A DNA stretch of 64,000 bases from CBDIBC01 sp965276635 (GTDB lineage: Bacteria; Actinomycetota; Acidimicrobiia; Acidimicrobiales; Palsa-688). Below, piece by piece: positions 19,838-28,858 of this stretch. Location: the NCBI GenBank assembly GCA_965276635.1, contig CBDIBC010000005.1:1550001-1614000 (forward strand), written 5' to 3'. Numbering within the stretch: the first letter of the stretch is position 1; each line of letters begins with the position of its first letter. The notes under the pieces were generated by a model. The model was not told where the DNA came from. It searched no databases and saw nothing but the letters and a program-made list of their open reading frames with translations. A program made the position numbers and the translations under genes.

Positions 19838-20206
19838 CTATTCGGGGATCTGCGTCGACAGGCAAAAGGGGTGGCCCGCTGGGTCGAGGAGCACCCGCCA
19901 GCGATCCGGTGCTGGCTGCTCACTGGCTCGTGTCGCGCCAAGCCGGACGGCCTCAGCCTCCGCCACATCGAGATCATCGACGGCAAGGTCGAGGTGGATC
20001 TGCTTGGGAGCACGGCCGTCAGGCCAGGTCGGAGGCTGATAACCCTCGACCTGCACGGCGGCAAGCCACCCCCGGTCGGTCTTGACCGCGACGAACGTGT
20101 CGCTCGTGAAGGCGACCTCGCCGCCGAGTAGCTCAGCCCAGAACGCTCCCAGGGCGCTTGGGGAGGAGCAGTCAAGAGCTACGGAGCCAAGGCGAGCGAC
20201 GGCCAT
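19838..20206 (-). CDS. VOC-superfamily (glyoxalase-like) protein
   Basis: 122 aa, two beta-alpha-beta-beta-beta modules: LGSVALDCSSPSALGAFWAELLGG in the first and IHLDLAVDDLDVAEAEAVRLG in the second, ending RVLLDPAGHPFCLST. This is the 'VOC family / glyoxalase-like domain' group common in actinomycetes; substrate unknown. His in QIHLD and Glu/Asp near the C-terminus could bind a metal, but the group includes non-catalytic members. Single gene; an imperfect hairpin (about 20246-20282) lies upstream of its start. Confidence 0.8.
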   Translation of the reverse strand: MAVARLGSVALDCSSPSALGAFWAELLGGEVAFTSDTFVAVKTDRGWLAAVQVEGYQPPTWPDGRAPKQIHLDLAVDDLDVAEAEAVRLGATRASEQPAPDRWRVLLDPAGHPFCLSTQIPE

Positions 20207-20304
20207 GGCTCTGACCGTAGCCCCTCACTTCTCGACCTCGTTCTCGAAAGGGATCCCCATCCCACGATGGCGATCCCCTTCCCGGTGCTCCACGGTAGGC
20301 CGGA

Positions 20305-20469
20305 GTGCTCCGCCTCGTCGCGCAGGGTCTCAGCGACGCCGAGGTCGCTCAACAGCTGGCCTTGAGCGAACGCACCGTTCACGCCCATCTACGCAACATC
20401 TACGCCAAACTTGGCGTCAAAGGACGCACCGCCGCGACTCGGTTCGCAGTCCAGCAACACCTGGTATAA
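20305..20469 (+). pseudogene. LuxR-type HTH fragment (C-terminal 54 aa only)
   Basis: The frame reads VLRLVAQGLSDAEVAQQLAL then SERTVHAHLRNIYAKLGVKG and RTAATRFAVQHLV before TAA, a complete LuxR/NarL C-terminal DNA-binding domain. An in-frame TAG lies seven bases upstream of the GTG (20296-20298), and no receiver or sensor domain precedes it, so this is the amputated tail of a much larger regulator. A free HTH domain could still be made from GTG 20305, but no ribosome site is seen. Confidence 0.8.
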
Positions 20470-20576
20470 GCCGGCAGCGGCGCCCCCTCTGCCGCCCCCA
20501 GGAGGTACGCCCAGGAGGCGACCTCGGACCCAGCGGCCGATGCGCTCTGCGCGCACTCGCCCGCACCGGATCGATA

Positions 20577-20628
20577 CATTCTGGGGTCAACAAACCAGCA
20601 CTGGCGCCAGTTTGCCGACACCAGAATG
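20577..20628. repeat. Imperfect inverted repeat, 52 bp
   Basis: Outer arms CATTCTGGGGTC and GACACCAGAATG pair with one mismatch; inner CAAAC and GTTTG also pair around a GC-rich centre. It is in the 336-base non-coding stretch 20470-20805, which otherwise holds only the ABC-ATPase remnant. No T-tract. May be a terminator of the vanished gene or a mobile-element end. Confidence 0.55.
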
Positions 20629-20654
20629 CCCCGGTCGCCCGCCGTTGAAGCGGG

Positions 20655-20775
20655 CGGTGAGGTGGCGGCGGTGACCGGATCCGGGCGGCGGGCGGTAGAG
20701 GACCCGGGGGAGTCGAAGGCCAGGATGATGCCGTGGCGGAGCACGGCGATGGGCGTCCCGACCGAAAGGGGTCCG
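20655..20775 (-). pseudogene. Decayed fragment of an FbpC-type ABC ATPase gene
   Basis: On the minus strand this reads MLRHGIILAFDSPGSSTARR then PDPVTAATS, recognisably the [20 protein letters not shown] then [10 protein letters not shown] segment of the intact iron ABC ATPase encoded at 25127-26188. The nucleotide match to about 25483-25602 covers some 120 bases with roughly 85 % identity by eye. Only this C-terminal linker region survives, so it is a pseudogene scrap of a paralogous transporter or a decayed duplication. Confidence 0.75.
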
Positions 20776-20805
20776 AGTCCTCAGCGTGTCGGGCAGGATC
20801 TAGGC

Positions 20806-21258
20806 ATGCATGTCCCTGCGAAAGTCGACTACGGCCTTCGGGCGCTTCTTTCCTTGGCGGTGGCGGAGGCTCCTCGGACCGCCGAGGTGCTCGCAGCGGA
20901 ACAGGGCTTGCCGTCACGGTTCTTGACTGTCATCCTTGCCGATCTCAGGCGTGGCGGCATGGTGGCGAACCAGCGCGGGACGGAGGGCGGATACCGATTG
21001 TCGCGACCGCCTGATGAGATCACGGTCGCGGACGTCATCCGAGTGCTCGACGGGCCGCTTGCTGCGGTGCGTGGGCTACGACCGGAGGCGACGCAGTATG
21101 AAGGTGCGGCCGAGCACCTCCAAGAGGTCTGGGTTGCCGTACGCTCCAGCCTGAGGCAGGTGCTCGAGAACGTCACCCTGGCCGATGTGGCGTCGGGGAA
21201 ACTGCCGAAGAAGGTGGAACGCCTGACCACTGACCCCGATGCGTGGAGGCCACACTGA
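20806..21258 (+). CDS. Rrf2-family transcriptional regulator
   Basis: 150 aa from ATG 20806 (MHVPAKVDYGLRALLSLAVA). The winged helix is typical of Rrf2: EVLAAEQGLPSRFLTVILAD as HTH, GGMVANQRGTEGGYRLSRPP as wing, then TVADVIRVLDGPLAAV and a long dimerisation helix. The Fe-S cysteines of IscR/NsrR are absent, as in CymR and other metabolite-responsive members. It is immediately upstream of the sulfate importer in the same direction (gap 154 bp), so a sulfur-responsive repressor of cysPTWA is the natural inference. Confidence 0.88.
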   Translation: MHVPAKVDYGLRALLSLAVAEAPRTAEVLAAEQGLPSRFLTVILADLRRGGMVANQRGTEGGYRLSRPPDEITVADVIRVLDGPLAAVRGLRPEATQYEGAAEHLQEVWVAVRSSLRQVLENVTLADVASGKLPKKVERLTTDPDAWRPH

Positions 21259-21375
21259 CACCGTTCGGATCGTGCGTTGCCGCGCCGCGACCCACCGTGC
21301 CGAGCGCGCCGAACTGCTGCTCGGTGACGTAGGGACCTCTACTGTTGCTCCATCGTATCCATTGAGCCTAGTGAG

Positions 21376-21404
21376 TTGACAAACATGATGTAGCAAGTCA
21401 AGAA
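21376..21404 (+). promoter_or_regulatory. Candidate promoter/operator of the sulfate transport operon
   Basis: TTGACA at 21376-21381 is a consensus -35; GAATAT about 20 bases on is a possible -10 with slightly long spacing. TTGAC and GTCAA also form an inverted pair 16 bases apart, which could be an operator for the adjacent Rrf2 protein. The stretch is AT-richer than its surroundings. cysP starts about 10 bp later. Confidence 0.45.
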
Positions 21405-21412
21405 TATCGCCG

Positions 21413-22477
21413 ATGCTCATCCCCTCTCGACGACCATCCCGTACGGTCAGGCGGCTGCGCGCTGTCAGCGCGGTCCTCTCGGTCTCTCTGGCCCTGGCGG
21501 CGTGTGGCTCCAGCCGCGCAGGGGCCACGCGGAAGACGTCATCTGGCGACCCGGGCTCGGTGAGCGGTTCGGTGGACCTGGTGGCCTATTCAACGCCCAA
21601 GCCGGCATACGCCGCGCTCATCAAGGCCTTCCAAGCCACCGAACAGGGAAAGCACGTGACCTTCACGCAGTCGTACGGGGCATCTGGGTCCCAGGCGACA
21701 TCGGTGACTTCGGGGCTGCCAGCCAGCGTGGTCAACTTCTCGACCAGCCTCGATATGGACAAGGTGGTGAAGGCGGGTGACGTTGCCGCTTCGTGGGCGA
21801 ACGGTCCGACGAATGGCATGGTGACGAACTCGATCGTGTCCTTCATCGTCCGCAATAAGAACCCGAAACACATCGAGACCTGGTCGGACCTGGTCAAACC
21901 GGGCATCTCTGTCATCACCCCCAACCCGTTCAGCTCGGGCAGCGCCAAGTGGAACCTGGTGGCTGCCTACGGGGCAGAGCTGGCGCTCGGGAGCTCGAAG
22001 ACCCAAGCCACCGCGTACCTCACCCAGTTCCTCAAGCACACCACTGCCCAACCCGACAGCGCGAGCAACGCCTTGCAGACCTTCCTGTCGGGCCAAGGCG
22101 ACGTGCTTGTCGACTACGAGGACGACGCGCTCTACGCCCAGCGGCACGGAGAGCCGATCTCGGTCGTCACCCCGCCGGAGACGATCCTCATCCAGAATCC
22201 GATTGCCGTCACCACCCACGGATCCAGTTCTGCCGCGGCCAAGGCGTTCGACGCCTTCCTGCTCTCCCCGGCCGGTCAGAACATCTGGGGCCAGCAGGGG
22301 TACCGTCCGGTCCTGCCGAACGTGGCGGCCCAGTTCACGTTCCCCACGCCGCAGAAGATCTTCACCATCGCCAGTCTCGGAGGTTGGACGAACGTGAACA
22401 CCACGTTCTTCAATCCCGAGACCGGGGTGGTTGCCAAGATCGAGCAGGGCCTCGGCGTCTCGACCTCGAGTGGCTGA
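21413..22477 (+). CDS. cysP: Sulfate/thiosulfate-binding lipoprotein (CysP/Sbp)
   Basis: 354 aa. Signal peptide with lipobox LALAACGSS (Cys near residue 31) anchors it outside the membrane. The mature protein starts VDLVAYSTPKPAYAALIKAF and has SYGASGSQATSVTSGLPASV, then VSFIVRNKNPKHIETWSDLV and ITPNPFSSGSAKWNLVAAYG, the ligand-contacting and hinge segments of Sbp/CysP sulfate-binding proteins. DVLVDYEDDALYAQ and IQNPIAVTTHG follow as in the family. First gene of cysPTWA; delivers sulfate to the CysTW channel. Confidence 0.93.
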   Translation: MLIPSRRPSRTVRRLRAVSAVLSVSLALAACGSSRAGATRKTSSGDPGSVSGSVDLVAYSTPKPAYAALIKAFQATEQGKHVTFTQSYGASGSQATSVTSGLPASVVNFSTSLDMDKVVKAGDVAASWANGPTNGMVTNSIVSFIVRNKNPKHIETWSDLVKPGISVITPNPFSSGSAKWNLVAAYGAELALGSSKTQATAYLTQFLKHTTAQPDSASNALQTFLSGQGDVLVDYEDDALYAQRHGEPISVVTPPETILIQNPIAVTTHGSSSAAAKAFDAFLLSPAGQNIWGQQGYRPVLPNVAAQFTFPTPQKIFTIASLGGWTNVNTTFFNPETGVVAKIEQGLGVSTSSG

Positions 22478-23363
22478 GATCCCCGCTCCTGGCGGAGTCA
22501 CCCATGGCGTTCGCCGACCCTCCGAGCGAGGGTCGGCGCTGGTCCGTCCGGCGGCTCCTGGCCCGACTGTGCTTCGTAGAGCCCTTGGGCGGTTGGGTGG
22601 CCCGACCCTTGCCGTCACCTACCTGAGCCTGCTGGTGCTCCTACCCATCGCCGCGGTCGTGACCAAGTCATTCAGCGGTGGTCTCGGGGCCTTCTGGCAA
22701 GCGGTCAGCCAGCCCGAGGCCGTCGCGGCCCTGAAACTGACCCTGGTGTGCTCACTCATCGTGGCCGCCGTCAACTCCCTCGCCGGCCTGCTCATTGCCT
22801 GGATGCTGGTCCGCGACGAGTTCCCAGGCAAGCGACTGGTCAGTGCTGTCATCGACCTACCGTTCGCCCTGCCCACCGTGGTTGCCGGGCTCACGCTGCT
22901 GACCCTGTACGGGCCGAGCAGCCCGTTCGGTATCAACGTGGCCGGCTCGCGCATCGGCATCCTGTTCGCCCTGGCCTTCGTCACGCTGCCGTTCTGCGTC
23001 CGCTCGGTGCAGCCGGTCCTGGCCGAGCTGGATCGGGAGACGGAAGAGGCTGCGGCATCGCTCGGAGCCTCGCCGGCCGGTGTCGCCCGCCGGGTCATCC
23101 TTCCCAGCATCGCTCCGGCCATGCTGGCTGGCGGCGGATTGGCCTTCGCTCGCGCCGTCGGGGAGTTCGGATCGGTCGTGCTCATCTCGGGGAACGTGGC
23201 ATTCAAGACCCAGGTGGCATCATCGTGGATCTACAGCCTCTCCCAGAGCGACGCGTTCGGCGGGGCCGCTGCCATCTCCGTGGTGCTGATCGCCATCGCC
23301 CTCGTGGTGCTGGCAACCATCGGCGTGCTACGACGACACTTCGACATGCGGGGGGCGCCATGA
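22470..23363 (+). CDS. cysT: Sulfate ABC transporter permease CysT
   Basis: 297 aa from GTG 22470, which overlaps the cysP stop by 8 bp; GTG codons a few residues later are alternatives. A ~45-aa N-terminal tail, then six membrane helices beginning LAVTYLSLLVLLPIAAVV. The EAA loop contacting the ATPase is EEAAASLGASPAGVARRVIL, and DLPFALPTVVAGLTLLTLYG is characteristic of CysT. Partner of CysW in the heterodimeric channel. Confidence 0.93.
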   Translation: MAEIPAPGGVTHGVRRPSERGSALVRPAAPGPTVLRRALGRLGGPTLAVTYLSLLVLLPIAAVVTKSFSGGLGAFWQAVSQPEAVAALKLTLVCSLIVAAVNSLAGLLIAWMLVRDEFPGKRLVSAVIDLPFALPTVVAGLTLLTLYGPSSPFGINVAGSRIGILFALAFVTLPFCVRSVQPVLAELDRETEEAAASLGASPAGVARRVILPSIAPAMLAGGGLAFARAVGEFGSVVLISGNVAFKTQVASSWIYSLSQSDAFGGAAAISVVLIAIALVVLATIGVLRRHFDMRGAP

Positions 23364-24247
23364 CGGGGCGGTGGCGCTGGCCGGTCCGGGTCATGGCCCT
23401 GGGCTACCTGGCGCTGCTCGTGGTCGTCCCGGTCGGCTCTGTCTTCTATCGAGCGTTCCAGCACGGCCTCCTGGCCGCCTGGCACGCCGTCACCACGCCT
23501 GACGCCCTCCACGCGCTCTCGCTCACGCTCCTCGTCGTTCTCATCGCGGTGCCTCTCGACACCGTCTTCGGCGTCGGCGTTTCGCTGATCCTCGCCCGGC
23601 GTCGCTTCCGCGGCGCCTGGCTCCTCGACGCGTTCGTCGACCTCCCCCTCGCCGTCTCCCCTGTCGTGGTGGGCCTGTCACTCGTCCTCGTCTACGGCAA
23701 GACCGGCTGGTTCGGCAATTGGCTGGCCGCCCGAGGCATCGAGGTGATCTTCTCGACCCCTGGCATCATTATGGCCTCCGCCACGGTCGCCCTTCCCTAC
23801 GTCGTGCGAGAGGTGCTACCGGTGCTCCAAGAGATTGGCACGGAGCAAGAGGAGGCCGCGGCCACGCTCGGGGCGTCCCCGGCCGCCGCGTTCCGTCGCA
23901 TCACCTTGCCGTCGATCAGGCGGAGCCTGGCCTACGGCGTCACGCTCACCACCGCCCGGGTCCTCGGAGAGTTCGGCGGAGTCGTCGTCGTGTCCGGTGC
24001 GATCGCCGGGCGGACCGAGACGTTGACCCTGTTCATCCAGGACAGCATCGAGAACCTGAACCCCGTCGGCGCCTACGCCGGCGCGGTGATCCTCGCCCTG
24101 CTGGCCCTGGTCGTCCTGGTCGTGCTCGGCACGGACAACGAAGGAAAGGAACGCAGATGGCGATCACGATTCGATCCGTCTCCAAACGATTCGGAGACGC
24201 TGTCGCTCTCGACGACGTCAGCCTCGATGTCCCTGATCGATCGCTGA
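23360..24247 (+). CDS. cysW: Sulfate ABC transporter permease CysW
   Basis: 295 aa, start ATGA-overlapping with cysT. Six helices; [20 protein letters not shown] and the EAA loop [20 protein letters not shown] match Cys[21 protein letters not shown] and [15 protein letters not shown] are diagnostic of CysW. Odd: the last ~30 codons ([20 protein letters not shown] onward) run 91 bp into cysA in another frame and do not look like a normal CysW end, so the original stop was probably lost by a small indel near 24130. Confidence 0.92.
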   Translation: MTGRWRWPVRVMALGYLALLVVVPVGSVFYRAFQHGLLAAWHAVTTPDALHALSLTLLVVLIAVPLDTVFGVGVSLILARRRFRGAWLLDAFVDLPLAVSPVVVGLSLVLVYGKTGWFGNWLAARGIEVIFSTPGIIMASATVALPYVVREVLPVLQEIGTEQEEAAATLGASPAAAFRRITLPSIRRSLAYGVTLTTARVLGEFGGVVVVSGAIAGRTETLTLFIQDSIENLNPVGAYAGAVILALLALVVLVVLGTDNEGKERRWRSRFDPSPNDSETLSLSTTSASMSLIDR

Positions 24248-25170
24248 CCGCCCTGCTCGGCCCCAGCGGCGGGGGCAAGTCCACCCTGCTTCGCGTGGTG
24301 GCCGGCTTGGAGGCACCCGACACCGGCACGGTAGAGATCGACGGCCGCGACACCACCGGCATACCTGTGCGTGAACGGGGTGTCGGGTTCTGCTTCCAGC
24401 ACTACGCGCCCTTCCGCCATCTCACGGTGCGCCGGAATGTGGCCTTCGGGCTGGAGGTGCGGCGGCGGCCCAAGGCGGAGATCCGCCGCAAGGTGGACGA
24501 GCTGCTCGAGTTGGTGAAGATCGCTCATCTCGCCGACCGCTACCCGTCGCAGCTCTCGGGAGGCCAACGCCAACGCATGGCATTGGCCCGGGCGTTGGCC
24601 ATCGAACCAAAGGTGCTCTTGCTCGATGAGCCGTTCGGCGCGCTGGACGCCCAAGTTCGCCAGCAGCTCAGGATCTGGCTACGCGAGCTCCACGAGAAGA
24701 TCTCCGTCACCACCGTCCTCGTAACGCATGACCAAGAGGAGGCTTTGGAGGTCGCGGATCGGCTGGCGATCATCAATGCCGGCCGACTGGAACAGGTCGG
24801 GAGCGCGGCCGAGGTCTATGACCATCCCGCCAGCGAGTTCGTGTTCAAGTTCCTCGGCCCAGCGACCCTGTTCAACGGCGAATGGGTCCGTCCCCATGAC
24901 CTGGTCGTCCATCGCGACGCCGGCCTCGGCGGACAAGCAGCATCGGTAGAACGGATCACCCACCTCGGCTTCGAGGTCCGAGTCGACCTGCAATTCCCCG
25001 GAGGCGCCACGACCTGGGTGCAGCTCGCCCGGGGTGCAGCGAACGAGCTCGGCTTCCACGCCGGCGATCATGTCTGGGTCACCCGGTCAAGCGGCAAACA
25101 GACGGAGCCAGCCCCTGCCGGGTCGCCTAGGTGGCCTGAGCCGGAGCTGGTTCGACCGGCCAGGCGATGA
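24157..25170 (+). CDS. cysA: Sulfate ABC transporter ATPase CysA
   Basis: 337 aa; ATG 24157 has AAGGAAAGGA nearby as ribosome site. Walker [13 protein letters not shown] near residues 34-45, Q-loop CFQHYAPF (FQHYA is typical of CysA), ABC signature [15 protein letters not shown], Walker [15 protein letters not shown]-loop [10 protein letters not shown]-terminal regulatory TOBE-like domain begins around 235 ([23 protein letters not shown] is CysA-specific). Its 3' end overlaps the convergent fbpC 3' end by 44 bp, so the two operons collide tail to tail. Confidence 0.94.
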   Translation: MAITIRSVSKRFGDAVALDDVSLDVPDRSLTALLGPSGGGKSTLLRVVAGLEAPDTGTVEIDGRDTTGIPVRERGVGFCFQHYAPFRHLTVRRNVAFGLEVRRRPKAEIRRKVDELLELVKIAHLADRYPSQLSGGQRQRMALARALAIEPKVLLLDEPFGALDAQVRQQLRIWLRELHEKISVTTVLVTHDQEEALEVADRLAIINAGRLEQVGSAAEVYDHPASEFVFKFLGPATLFNGEWVRPHDLVVHRDAGLGGQAASVERITHLGFEVRVDLQFPGGATTWVQLARGAANELGFHAGDHVWVTRSSGKQTEPAPAGSPRWPEPELVRPARR

Positions 25171-26188
25171 CCGGCCCCTGGGCGCGGGCGACGACATCAC
25201 CGCCCACGGGGAGGGTGTCGTCGCCGCCGACCCGGATGATCAGATCGGGGAGTCCGTCGGCCCGGGCGTGGACCACGGTCTCGTGGCCCTGATAGCTGCG
25301 GGCGGTGACCGTGGCGGCCAGGCCGGCTCCGTCGGCGGCCAGCCTCATCTGCTCGGGACGGACGAGGACCACGACCTCCTGGCCGGCGGCTATCGGGGTC
25401 GGGCCGTCGAGGGGCAGGGAGCCGAGGGCGGTCTCCACCGCACCGCCTGACGAGGTGACCCGCCCGGGGAGGAGGTTGGCGTCGCCCAGGTAGGCGGCGG
25501 TGAGCGGATCGGGCGGCGTGCGGTAGAGCGTCTGGGGGGAGTCGAAGGCCAGGATGGTGCCGTGGCGGAGCACGGCGATGCGCGTCCCGACCGAGAGGCC
25601 CTCGTCCCGGTCGTGGGTGACGAGAAGGACAGTCGTCCCGCTGCGGGCCAGGATCCCGAGCACGTCCGCCCGCACCTGCGCTCGTAACCCGGGGTCCAGC
25701 GATGAGAACGGCTCGTCGAGGAGGACGGCGGCGGGCCGGATGGCGAGCGCCCGGGCCAGGGCGACGCGCTGCTGCTGGCCACCGGAGAGCTGGTTGGGGT
25801 AGCGCCCGGCCAGGCCGCCGAGCCCGACCATCTCGAGCAGATCGGCCAGGTCGCGGTCGCGCCGCGACGATCGGGGTCGGCCGAATGCGACGTTGGCGGC
25901 GACGTCGAGGTGGGGGAAGAGGGCGCCGTCCTGGGCGACCCACCCGAGCCGGCGCTGCTGGGCCCGCACCCAGGTCCTGGGCCCGTTGACCAGCCTCCCG
26001 CCGATGCGGATCTCGCCGGCGCTCGGGCGCTCGAAGCCGGCGACGGTGCGCAGGAGCGTCGTCTTGCCGCTGCCCGACTCGCCGACGAGCACGGTCAGCT
26101 CCCCGCTCGCCACCACCAGGTCGACGTCGTGGAGGACGGCCGTCGACCCGTAGGAGACGGTCACGCCGTGCAGCTCGATGTCGGTCAC
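25127..26188 (-). CDS. fbpC: Ferric-iron ABC transporter ATPase FbpC
   Basis: 353 aa from GTG 26188, overlapping the permease stop as GTGA. Walker [19 protein letters not shown]-loop [12 protein letters not shown], signature [19 protein letters not shown], Walker [16 protein letters not shown]-loop [11 protein letters not shown]. The C-terminal half contains [11 protein letters not shown] and [12 protein letters not shown], a TOBE domain as in FbpC/PotA types. Membership in an iron importer rests on its permease and binding-protein partners. A decayed partial copy of this gene is at 20655-20775. Confidence 0.9.
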   Translation of the reverse strand: MTDIELHGVTVSYGSTAVLHDVDLVVASGELTVLVGESGSGKTTLLRTVAGFERPSAGEIRIGGRLVNGPRTWVRAQQRRLGWVAQDGALFPHLDVAANVAFGRPRSSRRDRDLADLLEMVGLGGLAGRYPNQLSGGQQQRVALARALAIRPAAVLLDEPFSSLDPGLRAQVRADVLGILARSGTTVLLVTHDRDEGLSVGTRIAVLRHGTILAFDSPQTLYRTPPDPLTAAYLGDANLLPGRVTSSGGAVETALGSLPLDGPTPIAAGQEVVVLVRPEQMRLAADGAGLAATVTARSYQGHETVVHARADGLPDLIIRVGGDDTLPVGGDVVARAQGPVIAWPVEPAPAQAT

Positions 26189-27810
26189 GGGATCGGTACG
26201 GAACCGATGTTCACAGTGCCCGTTATGGCCGGAGCTCCGGTCCGGCGGCGGGCACTCTTGCGAGCGTCGGGGTCGAACCACCGGCTGAGCAGGTAGCTGG
26301 GTCCGACGGCGATGGCCACCATCGCGGCCGCGTAGGGAGCGGCGGCGCCGTATGAGGTGTTGGTCTGGTAGGCCCAGAACTGGGTGGCCAGCGTCCGTAC
26401 CCCGGTCGGAGCCAGGACCAGGGTGGCGGTCAGCTCGGTCACCGCCGAGAGCAGGACCAGGCAGAACCCGGCGGCCAGGCCGGGAGCCATGAGGGGGAGG
26501 GTGACCCGAGCGAACGTCGACGCCGTCCCCGCCCCGAGCGCGTGGGCGGCCTCCTCGATGCGCACGGGGACCTGGGCGAGCGACTGGCGGACGCAGACGA
26601 AGGCCAGCGGGAAGAACAGGATGGCGTAGGCGACGACGAGGAGCGGTGCCGTCTGGTAGAGGCCGGGCAGGTGGTGAATGCTGAGCGACACCAGGCCCAG
26701 GCCGACGACCAGGCCGGGGAGGCATTCAACGAGGAAGGGGCTGGAGCCGAGGACCGATCCGAGCGGGGCGCGCCGGACCGCCGCCCAGGCGACCGGCACG
26801 GCGGCGGCGGTGGCGAGCAGGGCGGCCGGCGCCGCATAGCCGAGGGTATGGGCCAACGCCGACCACAGGCCGGTGCCGGGCACGGTGGAGCTGTGGCTGG
26901 CCGCCAGCCAGTACACGATGGTGCCCACCGGGACACCGACCGCCGCCGCCACCAGCATGGTCAGGCCGGCCAGCGAGGGCAAGGTGGCCCGACCCAGCGG
27001 GTAGCGGACCGGCGCGCGAGTCGGTTGGGTGCCAGGCGTCGAAGCCCGGCGCCGCCGGCCGGCGAACCCCTCCCCGGCCAGGGTGATCACCCCCAGGAAC
27101 ACGACGAGGGTCGCCAGCGTCGACGCGGCCGGCGAGTCGAAGGCCAGCTGGAACTCCACGAAGATCTCGGTGGTGATGGTCTGGAACCGCAGGATCTCGA
27201 AGGCGCCGTACTCGGCCAGGACAGCCAAGACCACCACGAGCGCGCCGCCGGCGACCGCCGGTCGCAGGACGGGGGCGACGACGCGAGCCCAGGCCGACCA
27301 CGATCCGGCCCCGAGGCTGTGAGCTGTCTCCTCCAGCGCGGGATCGCATCGACGGAGCGCGGCGGAGACGGGAAGGTAGACGAAGGGGTAGAGCCCGAGG
27401 CTCATGACCAGCACGGCGCCGCCGAGCCCGTGCACGGCCGTCGTCGCCGAGCTCCATGCGTACCCGGCGATGAAGTCGGGTATGGCGGCCGGCAGGACGA
27501 GGAGCACCTGCCAGAGCCGCCGCCCCGGCAGGACGGTGCGTTCGGTCAGCCAGGCGGCGCCGGTGCCCAGCGCAACGCAACACAGGGCAGTGAGGACGGC
27601 CAGCTCGACGGTGTTGACCAGGAGCACGCCGACGAGAGGCCGCCACAGCAGGCTCCCAACCCGGCCGACGCCGAGCTGCCCGGCCTGGGCCAGGAGGAAC
27701 GCAACGGGGGCGAGCAGTCCGAGGGCGACGGCCAGGCCGACGGTGCTGACCGGCCATCCCCGCCGGCCCGGTCGGGGCAGGAGGCCCCCCGTCGTCGTCT
27801 GCAGGCTCAG
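26185..27810 (-). CDS. fbpB: Ferric-iron ABC transporter permease FbpB (fused double permease)
   Basis: 541 aa with two permease halves of six helices each, as in FbpB/SfuB. The EAA-like loops are LEETAHSLGAGSWSAWARVV (first half) and IEEAAHALGAGTASTFARVT (second half). FAGYAWSS-like and EYGAFEILRFQTITTEIF motifs are typical of iron permeases. Start problem: no ATG, GTG or TTG is available near the expected N-terminus; a CTG at 27810 overlaps the fbpA TGA as CTGA, exactly where ATGA/GTGA would be expected, so I take CTG with translational coupling. Confidence 0.88.
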   Translation of the reverse strand: MSLQTTTGGLLPRPGRRGWPVSTVGLAVALGLLAPVAFLLAQAGQLGVGRVGSLLWRPLVGVLLVNTVELAVLTALCCVALGTGAAWLTERTVLPGRRLWQVLLVLPAAIPDFIAGYAWSSATTAVHGLGGAVLVMSLGLYPFVYLPVSAALRRCDPALEETAHSLGAGSWSAWARVVAPVLRPAVAGGALVVVLAVLAEYGAFEILRFQTITTEIFVEFQLAFDSPAASTLATLVVFLGVITLAGEGFAGRRRRASTPGTQPTRAPVRYPLGRATLPSLAGLTMLVAAAVGVPVGTIVYWLAASHSSTVPGTGLWSALAHTLGYAAPAALLATAAAVPVAWAAVRRAPLGSVLGSSPFLVECLPGLVVGLGLVSLSIHHLPGLYQTAPLLVVAYAILFFPLAFVCVRQSLAQVPVRIEEAAHALGAGTASTFARVTLPLMAPGLAAGFCLVLLSAVTELTATLVLAPTGVRTLATQFWAYQTNTSYGAAAPYAAAMVAIAVGPSYLLSRWFDPDARKSARRRTGAPAITGTVNIGSVPIP

Positions 27811-28838
27811 AGGATTCCCGCTTGGCGCTCGAGCTGGAGGGCGAGTGAGCCGTCCCCGAGATCTGCGGGTGTGATGGCTGATGGCTGCAGTTGGTCGAAC
27901 GGCCGGAGGACGGGGGCGCCGGCCACGCCGGATCCGAGCGGGTACTCGTAGCTGTCGCTGGCGGCAAGGGTCTCCTCGCCCCGTTTGCTGGTGAGGAACG
28001 CCAGGAGCTCCTGGGCGGCGGCCTGATGCTTGCTGGAGCGCAGCACGGCGGCACCCGAGACGTCGCGGACGAACCCGGGGTCGCCGGGTGTCAGGTAGCT
28101 CACGGCCGAGTGCATGTTGGCCACCCCGTCCTCCTTGGCCAGCCGGAACCAGTAGTAGTGGTTCTCGATGCTCAGTGCCGAAGCACCGCTGTTGACCGCG
28201 GCCGTCACCGTCTCGTTGTCGGGGTAGATGCGGTTCCCGGCGTTGGCTTTCAGGGCTTTGAGCCAGGCGACGGCCGCGGCGTCGCCCCGAGCCTTGGCGA
28301 TGGAGATGACGACGGGTTGCAGGTCGGTCTCGGTCGGGGCGAACCCGAACTTCCCGGCCCACCGCTTGTCGGCCAGATCGAGGGCAGAGGTGGGCAGCTC
28401 GCTCGGACGCAGGATACGGGTGTTGTACACCAGGACGGTGATCCGGGCCGAGACCCCGACCCAGTTCGCGGTGGGCGAGTTGTACTGGCTCGGGGTCTGG
28501 GCGAGCGTCGATGCGTCGACGGTGCCGAGCACGCCCTTCTCGCGCAGTCGTTCCAGGGCGGGCGTGTTCTCCGTGTACACCACGTCGGCCGGTGACGCTG
28601 CGCCCTCCTGCAGGATCTCCTGCACCAGCGTGCCCTCGCTGTCACTGCGGACCCGCACCTTGATGCCGGTCTGCTTGGTGAAGGCGGCGGCCAGGGCCGC
28701 GGTGGTCTGGTCGTGTTGGCCGTTGTAGAGGGTGATGGTGTTGGCGCCCGACGTCGATCCGCACCCGGCCAGTCCGAAGCCGACGCAGGCGGTCAGCAGG
28801 CCGATCGAGATCCGTGTGAGGGCGCTTGGGCTCCACAT
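27807..28838 (-). CDS. fbpA: Ferric-iron-binding lipoprotein FbpA
   Basis: 343 aa. Signal peptide ISIGLLTACVGFGLAGCGS with lipobox Cys. The mature chain has ITLYNGQHDQTTAALAAAFT then GIKVRVRSDSEGTLVQEILQ, ADVVYTENTPALERLREKG, and SIENHYYWFRLAKEDG with the adjacent tyrosines that bind Fe(III) in FbpA proteins. First gene of fbpABC. Its ATG is two bases from a DtxR/IdeR-like box, so iron-dependent repression is very likely. Confidence 0.93.
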   Translation of the reverse strand: MWSPSALTRISIGLLTACVGFGLAGCGSTSGANTITLYNGQHDQTTAALAAAFTKQTGIKVRVRSDSEGTLVQEILQEGAASPADVVYTENTPALERLREKGVLGTVDASTLAQTPSQYNSPTANWVGVSARITVLVYNTRILRPSELPTSALDLADKRWAGKFGFAPTETDLQPVVISIAKARGDAAAVAWLKALKANAGNRIYPDNETVTAAVNSGASALSIENHYYWFRLAKEDGVANMHSAVSYLTPGDPGFVRDVSGAAVLRSSKHQAAAQELLAFLTSKRGEETLAASDSYEYPLGSGVAGAPVLRPFDQLQPSAITPADLGDGSLALQLERQAGIL

Positions 28839-28839
28839 A

Positions 28840-28858
28840 TAAGGTATGCCTAACAGTA
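28840..28858 (-). promoter_or_regulatory. DtxR/IdeR-type iron box
   Basis: TAAGGTATGCCTAACAGTA matches the 19-bp iron-box consensus TTAGGTTAGGCTAACCTAA at about 12 positions, with the core AGG and CCTAAC blocks intact. It lies directly upstream of the fbpA ATG, overlapping where a promoter or leaderless transcript start must be. It is also only ~85 bp from the divergent MMPL gene. Confidence 0.65.

Noticed and set aside
20246..20282. Imperfect hairpin upstream of the VOC gene as an integron attC site
   Set aside because: Lacks the RYYYAAC/GTTRRRY core sites and no integrase is near.
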